Positions 37,163 to 40,611 of a stretch of DNA of 40,611 nt are shown piece after piece. The notes under the pieces were generated by a model that was not told where the DNA came from, made no database searches, and saw only the letters and a list, made by a program, of their open reading frames with translations. Position 1 is the first letter of the stretch, and each line of letters starts with the position of its first letter. Location of the stretch: contig CAMDFL010000019.1 in the NCBI GenBank assembly GCA_945897475.1, positions 1 to 40,611 of the forward strand, written 5' to 3'. The stretch is from Bordetella parapertussis (lineage in GTDB: Bacteria; Pseudomonadota; Gammaproteobacteria; Burkholderiales; SG8-39). A program made the position numbers and the translations under genes.

Positions 37163-38167
37163 ATGAATTCTCATGTGGTTCGATGGCCCCGAATTAGTGG
37201 TCTGGCGGTACTTGCGGGCGTAGCACTGGTCGCTGGCGCGCTGTGGAGCTCCAGTTCCACGGCGCAGACCTATCCCATCAAGCTGATCCGCGTGATCATG
37301 CCGACGGCGCCGGGTAGCCCGCCGGATTACGCCTTGCGTGTACTGACCACCAAGATGAGCGAGGGCATCGGCCAGCCCATGATTGTTGAAAACCGGGGAG
37401 GCGCGGCCGGCACTCTGGGTGCGGCAGCGGCAGCCAAGGCCGCGCCCGACGGCTACACCCTCATGATGGGCAGCATCACCTCGCTATCTATCGGTCCGGC
37501 GCTGTATCCCAGCGCCGGGATCGATCCGGTGAAAATGTTCGCCCCTATCAGCCAGGTGGCCGTCGCTCCCAGCGTGATCGCGGTAAGCATCTCGCTGCAG
37601 GCAAACACAATGGGGCAATTCATCGATCTGATTAAAGCCAATCCCGGTAAATACAACTACGGTTCGCCCCCGCCCGGCAGCCCGCCGCATGTCTCAGGTG
37701 CCCTCTTTTTGCGGACTGCCGGCATCGACATGGTCCACGTGCCTTACGGCGATCCGGCCAAAGTTATTGCCGCGGTGATAAGCGGCGATGTGCACATGTT
37801 CATCGAGACCGTCGGTTCCATCGGCCCGCAGGTGAAGGCCGGCAAGATGCGCCTTTTGGCAGTAGCGGCGAACAAGCGCAGCCCGTTCGCACCCGATGTG
37901 CCCACCGTGGCCGAAACCGGTCTGCCGGCGTTCGAGTCGGGGAGTTGGTCGGGATTGCTTGCGCCCGCCGGGACGCCGGGTGCCATTATTGCCCGCCTCA
38001 ATGCGGAGACGCATCGCGGCGCCAATACTAAGGAAATGCGCGAGGTCATGGCGACACAAGGCGGCGAGGTGGTCTGGGGTACGCCTGAACAATTTGGCAA
38101 GCTGATCGCCGATGAGGCGGTGAAATGGGCCAAGGCGGTGGCGCTTTCCGGCGCGAAAACGCAATAG
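37163..38167 (+). CDS. Tripartite tricarboxylate transporter substrate-binding protein (Bug/TctC family)
   Basis: Signal peptide; YPIKLIRVIMPTAPGSPPDYALRVL, VENRGGAAGTLGAAAAAKAAPDGYTLMMG, FESGSWSGLLAPAGTP. Confidence 0.94.
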   Translation: MNSHVVRWPRISGLAVLAGVALVAGALWSSSSTAQTYPIKLIRVIMPTAPGSPPDYALRVLTTKMSEGIGQPMIVENRGGAAGTLGAAAAAKAAPDGYTLMMGSITSLSIGPALYPSAGIDPVKMFAPISQVAVAPSVIAVSISLQANTMGQFIDLIKANPGKYNYGSPPPGSPPHVSGALFLRTAGIDMVHVPYGDPAKVIAAVISGDVHMFIETVGSIGPQVKAGKMRLLAVAANKRSPFAPDVPTVAETGLPAFESGSWSGLLAPAGTPGAIIARLNAETHRGANTKEMREVMATQGGEVVWGTPEQFGKLIADEAVKWAKAVALSGAKTQ

Positions 38168-38198
38168 CAATCGCAAGAATATATATGAGGATATCGAC

Positions 38199-39149
38199 AT
38201 GAAGATCGCTGCAGCCATCGTTGCGGGAGTGTGCGCGGCGCTTTGTTTCGCTGTGCAAGCGCAAACGTTTCCGTCCAAACCCATACGCTGGATCATGCCT
38301 TTCCCTCCCGGCGGTCCCGCCGACGCAGCGGGCCGCGTGATTGCACCCAAATTCAGTGAGCGCATGGGCCAGCCAGTGATCATCGAAACGCGCGCCGGCG
38401 CTTCAGGCAACCTCGGCGCTGAAGTCGTGCTGAAATCCGCGCCCGACGGGTATACATTGTTTTATGCGATCTCCGGAATGGTGACCAACCCGGCCTTTGT
38501 CATAGGCAGCCCCGATCCCAGGGATTTCACCGCCATCGGCCTGTTCATGACCAGTCCGTGGGTGATTCTGACGAGCAATGCATTCACGTCCACAACGCTC
38601 GGTGATGTGCTCGCCGCAATCAAGGCCAAGCCCGGGTCGGTTAGTTGCGGCTCCTCGGGCGCCTTGCCCACAGTAGGCTGCGAACTGCTGCGTTATCACG
38701 CCAAAGCGGACATGATCATGGTGCTCTACAAGGGCAATGGCCCGGCCATGAACGCGCTGATGGGTGGAGAGGTGAATATTCTGTTCGACGCGGTCGCCAC
38801 AGCGGTCAACCAGGTGAAGGGGGGGAAGGTGAGAGCGGTGGCGACACTCAACCCGAAACGCGGCGGAATGGGCTTCCCGGAACTGCCCATTGCGGCAGAA
38901 ACGATACCGAATTTTATTTTCGAAGGCTGGCATGGCGTACTTGGACCGGGGGGCATGCCGCGCGACATCGTGTTGCGCATGAACCGCGAATTCAACGCGG
39001 TAATGGCCTCGCCCGAGGTGCAAAAGATTTTCATCCCGCAGGCTTTCCAGATCGTCAGCGGGCCGCCTGAGATGTTCTCGGATCGAATTCGTAATGAGAT
39101 GGCCATGTTTGGCAAGATCGCCAGCGACACCGGCATCAAACCGCAGTAG
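38199..39149 (+). CDS. Tripartite tricarboxylate transporter substrate-binding protein (Bug/TctC family)
   Basis: Signal peptide; FPSKPIRWIMPFPPGGPADAAGRVI, IETRAGASGNLGAEVVLKSAPDGYTLFYA, FEGWHGVLGPGGMPRDIV. Confidence 0.95.
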   Translation: MKIAAAIVAGVCAALCFAVQAQTFPSKPIRWIMPFPPGGPADAAGRVIAPKFSERMGQPVIIETRAGASGNLGAEVVLKSAPDGYTLFYAISGMVTNPAFVIGSPDPRDFTAIGLFMTSPWVILTSNAFTSTTLGDVLAAIKAKPGSVSCGSSGALPTVGCELLRYHAKADMIMVLYKGNGPAMNALMGGEVNILFDAVATAVNQVKGGKVRAVATLNPKRGGMGFPELPIAAETIPNFIFEGWHGVLGPGGMPRDIVLRMNREFNAVMASPEVQKIFIPQAFQIVSGPPEMFSDRIRNEMAMFGKIASDTGIKPQ

Positions 39150-39215
39150 CGAAATGCTGTTGCGTGACGCTTGCCTACACGGGCATCAAGCGGGAAAAAA
39201 TCAGTGGCAAGACAG

Positions 39216-39247
39216 TGGCGCAGGAATTTCGCCTGCGCCATTTTTTT
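39216..39247 (+). terminator. Rho-independent terminator
   Basis: TGGCGCAGG-aatttcg-CCTGCGCCA followed by T7. Confidence 0.88.
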
Positions 39248-39272
39248 CGTACAGTAATTATCAGGAGGCAGT

Positions 39273-40337
39273 GTGAGCACAGGCAGTTTTCCGGAGAGTC
39301 CGCTCGAGATCGGGATGTTCGATTGGGTCGAAGTCACGGGCGCGCCGCCCGCCGAGATTTTCGAACATAAGCTGCAACTGGCAGCGGCCGCGGACAAGGC
39401 GGGCTTCTATGCCTGGCAGCTTGCCGAGCACCAGGGAACGCCGCTGTCCATCGATGCATCTCCCTCGATATTGATCGCGGCAGCGATTCAGCGTACCAAA
39501 CAAATTCGCCTGGGCGCCTTAACCTGGTGCCTGCCCTGGTACAACCCCTACCGCTTTTATCACGAGATGTGCATGCTCGACCAGATGAGCGGCGGACGGA
39601 TCGATCTGGGTGTTGGGCGCGGCATATCACCTATCGAAGGGGCCTACCTTGGCATCGCCAATATTGAGGAGTCGCGTGAAAGATATCGTGAATTTCTGGA
39701 CATATTCATTGCCGCGAGCCAGACCGACAATCTCAATTTCAGTGGCAAGTACTACAACTACAAGGACGTGGAGCTGCACAACCACCTGGTGCAGAAACCT
39801 TATCCGCCATTGTGGTTTCCGAGCAGCGACAAGAACTCCATCGATTTCACGGCGAAACACGGCTATCACACCGTGCTCAATACCAGCCACCCCGAAACCA
39901 AAGCCCTGTACGCGCAGTACCGCGAAACCTGGGTGAAGCACCAGAGCGATGCTGGCAGGCACAACGCGCATGTCACGCATCCGCGCCTGGGTAAGAGCCA
40001 GCTGATTGTGGTGGCCGATACCGACGCCGAAGCCGAGAAAATTGGCTTGGACGCTTTTTCGGTGTGGCTCTCGCACATCAATCACCTGACCGGCAAGCAT
40101 GGCAGGCCGCCACTATTGCCGCGCCTAGATCCCAAGGACAAGGACTCGGTCACGCGCCTGGTGGTGGGGTCGCCCAAGACCGTGCTCGATATATTGGTCG
40201 AGTCGGTGCAGGAGACCACCATCAACTATCTCTTGCTGGTGTTCTCTTTCGGCAATCTGCGCCCCGAACATGCGATGAGATCCATGGAACTATTTTCCAC
40301 GGACGTCATGCCCAAGCTGAAAGCCGCCGTTAAATAA
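39273..40337 (+). CDS. LLM class flavin-dependent oxidoreductase (luciferase-like)
   Basis: GFYAWQLAEHQGTPLSIDASPSILIAAAIQRTKQIRLGALTWCLPWYNPYRFYHEMCMLDQMSGGRIDLGVGRGISPIE; GTG start with an AGGAGG SD. Confidence 0.93.
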   Translation: MSTGSFPESPLEIGMFDWVEVTGAPPAEIFEHKLQLAAAADKAGFYAWQLAEHQGTPLSIDASPSILIAAAIQRTKQIRLGALTWCLPWYNPYRFYHEMCMLDQMSGGRIDLGVGRGISPIEGAYLGIANIEESRERYREFLDIFIAASQTDNLNFSGKYYNYKDVELHNHLVQKPYPPLWFPSSDKNSIDFTAKHGYHTVLNTSHPETKALYAQYRETWVKHQSDAGRHNAHVTHPRLGKSQLIVVADTDAEAEKIGLDAFSVWLSHINHLTGKHGRPPLLPRLDPKDKDSVTRLVVGSPKTVLDILVESVQETTINYLLLVFSFGNLRPEHAMRSMELFSTDVMPKLKAAVK

Positions 40338-40486
40338 ACCTAAACTCGGAAAGCTTCAGAACAGGGAAAGAGCGGGGTTCCCTTTTTTCCCCTTGCCCCT
40401 ATCGCCCCGTTCCCTATTTCAAGAGAACGCACCAGTTTTCCGGTTCTATTTAAGGGAACGCTGCACGAATCGAACAGGCTCGGCGC

Positions 40487-40611
40487 TTAGGCCGGGAAGC
40501 CTGCCTTCACCCGACCAAAAAATGCGTCGCGTGAAGCGCTTGCCCAGCGGCGCAAGTCGACGAGATTCACGCCTACCAGTTGGCCGTTCCACTTCTTGAT
40601 CTGCCCGGCGA
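40487..40611 (-). CDS. C-terminal end of a probable metal-dependent amidohydrolase (truncated by window end)
   Basis: Minus-strand frame AGQIKKWNGQLVGVNLVDLRRWASASRDAFFGRVKAGFPA*. Pattern V.G..VK..G.LVGVDL..LR..A..SRD is typical of cytosine deaminase/AtzA-like C-termini. Confidence 0.55.
   Translation of the reverse strand, partial: AGQIKKWNGQLVGVNLVDLRRWASASRDAFFGRVKAGFPA

Noticed and set aside
40465-40475. ACGAATCGAAC matches the tRNA-Arg T-arm complement and was considered as a distal att site for the 8-kb island scar
   Set aside because: Only 11 bp, a generic T-loop sequence, with no extension into the rest of the tRNA 3' end; chance cannot be excluded.
1-40611. CRISPR arrays, complete toxin-antitoxin, restriction-modification or retron systems
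   Set aside because: No regular spacer-repeat arrays, RT domains, or intact defence genes were seen; only the RhuM and integrase relics remain.

Overview
This 40.6 kb window looks like a betaproteobacterial chromosome. The lineage is inferred from gene content and synteny only; no rRNA is present.

Most of 1-32.5 kb is housekeeping: cytochrome c, DUF1841, nth, an orphan rnfB, pyrD, bpt/aat (N-end rule), amt, a NUDIX hydrolase, tRNA-Arg(CCT), dapA-bamC, a metallo-beta-lactamase (MBL) hydrolase, a RoxA-like oxygenase, a transaldolase/glucose-6-phosphate isomerase fusion, an FKBP, a GltB-domain protein, an ABCD-type ABC transporter, nnr, a Bcr/CflA MFS transporter, a coiled-coil AsmA-like protein, purL, an NTT-like/MFS transporter and an aldo/keto reductase.

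From 33.9 to 40.6 kb there is a catabolic-looking accessory cluster: a ThDP enzyme, a MetE-C-like protein, two Bug/TctC receptors, an LLM flavin oxidoreductase and a partial amidohydrolase.

Observations most worth a second look:
1. A repeated intergenic motif, GTRTCAGAGCGRTCTAAT. Four direct copies and one inverted copy flank the putative purL promoter. Another copy, sharing an exact 15-mer, lies upstream of the ABC transporter.
2. A decayed tyrosine-integrase N-terminus beside tRNA-Arg(CCT), next to what looks like a truncated UspA gene. This resembles a genomic-island scar.
3. Further relics: a frameshifted RhuM C-terminus and a possible integrase C-terminus.
4. An unusual architecture combining a helical N-domain, a TolA-like coiled coil, one TM helix and an AsmA-like domain, with 24-bp and 48-bp internal repeats.
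5. A long structured leader upstream of amt.
6. The uncharacterised catabolic cluster.

No CRISPR array, intact transposon or complete defence system was seen.
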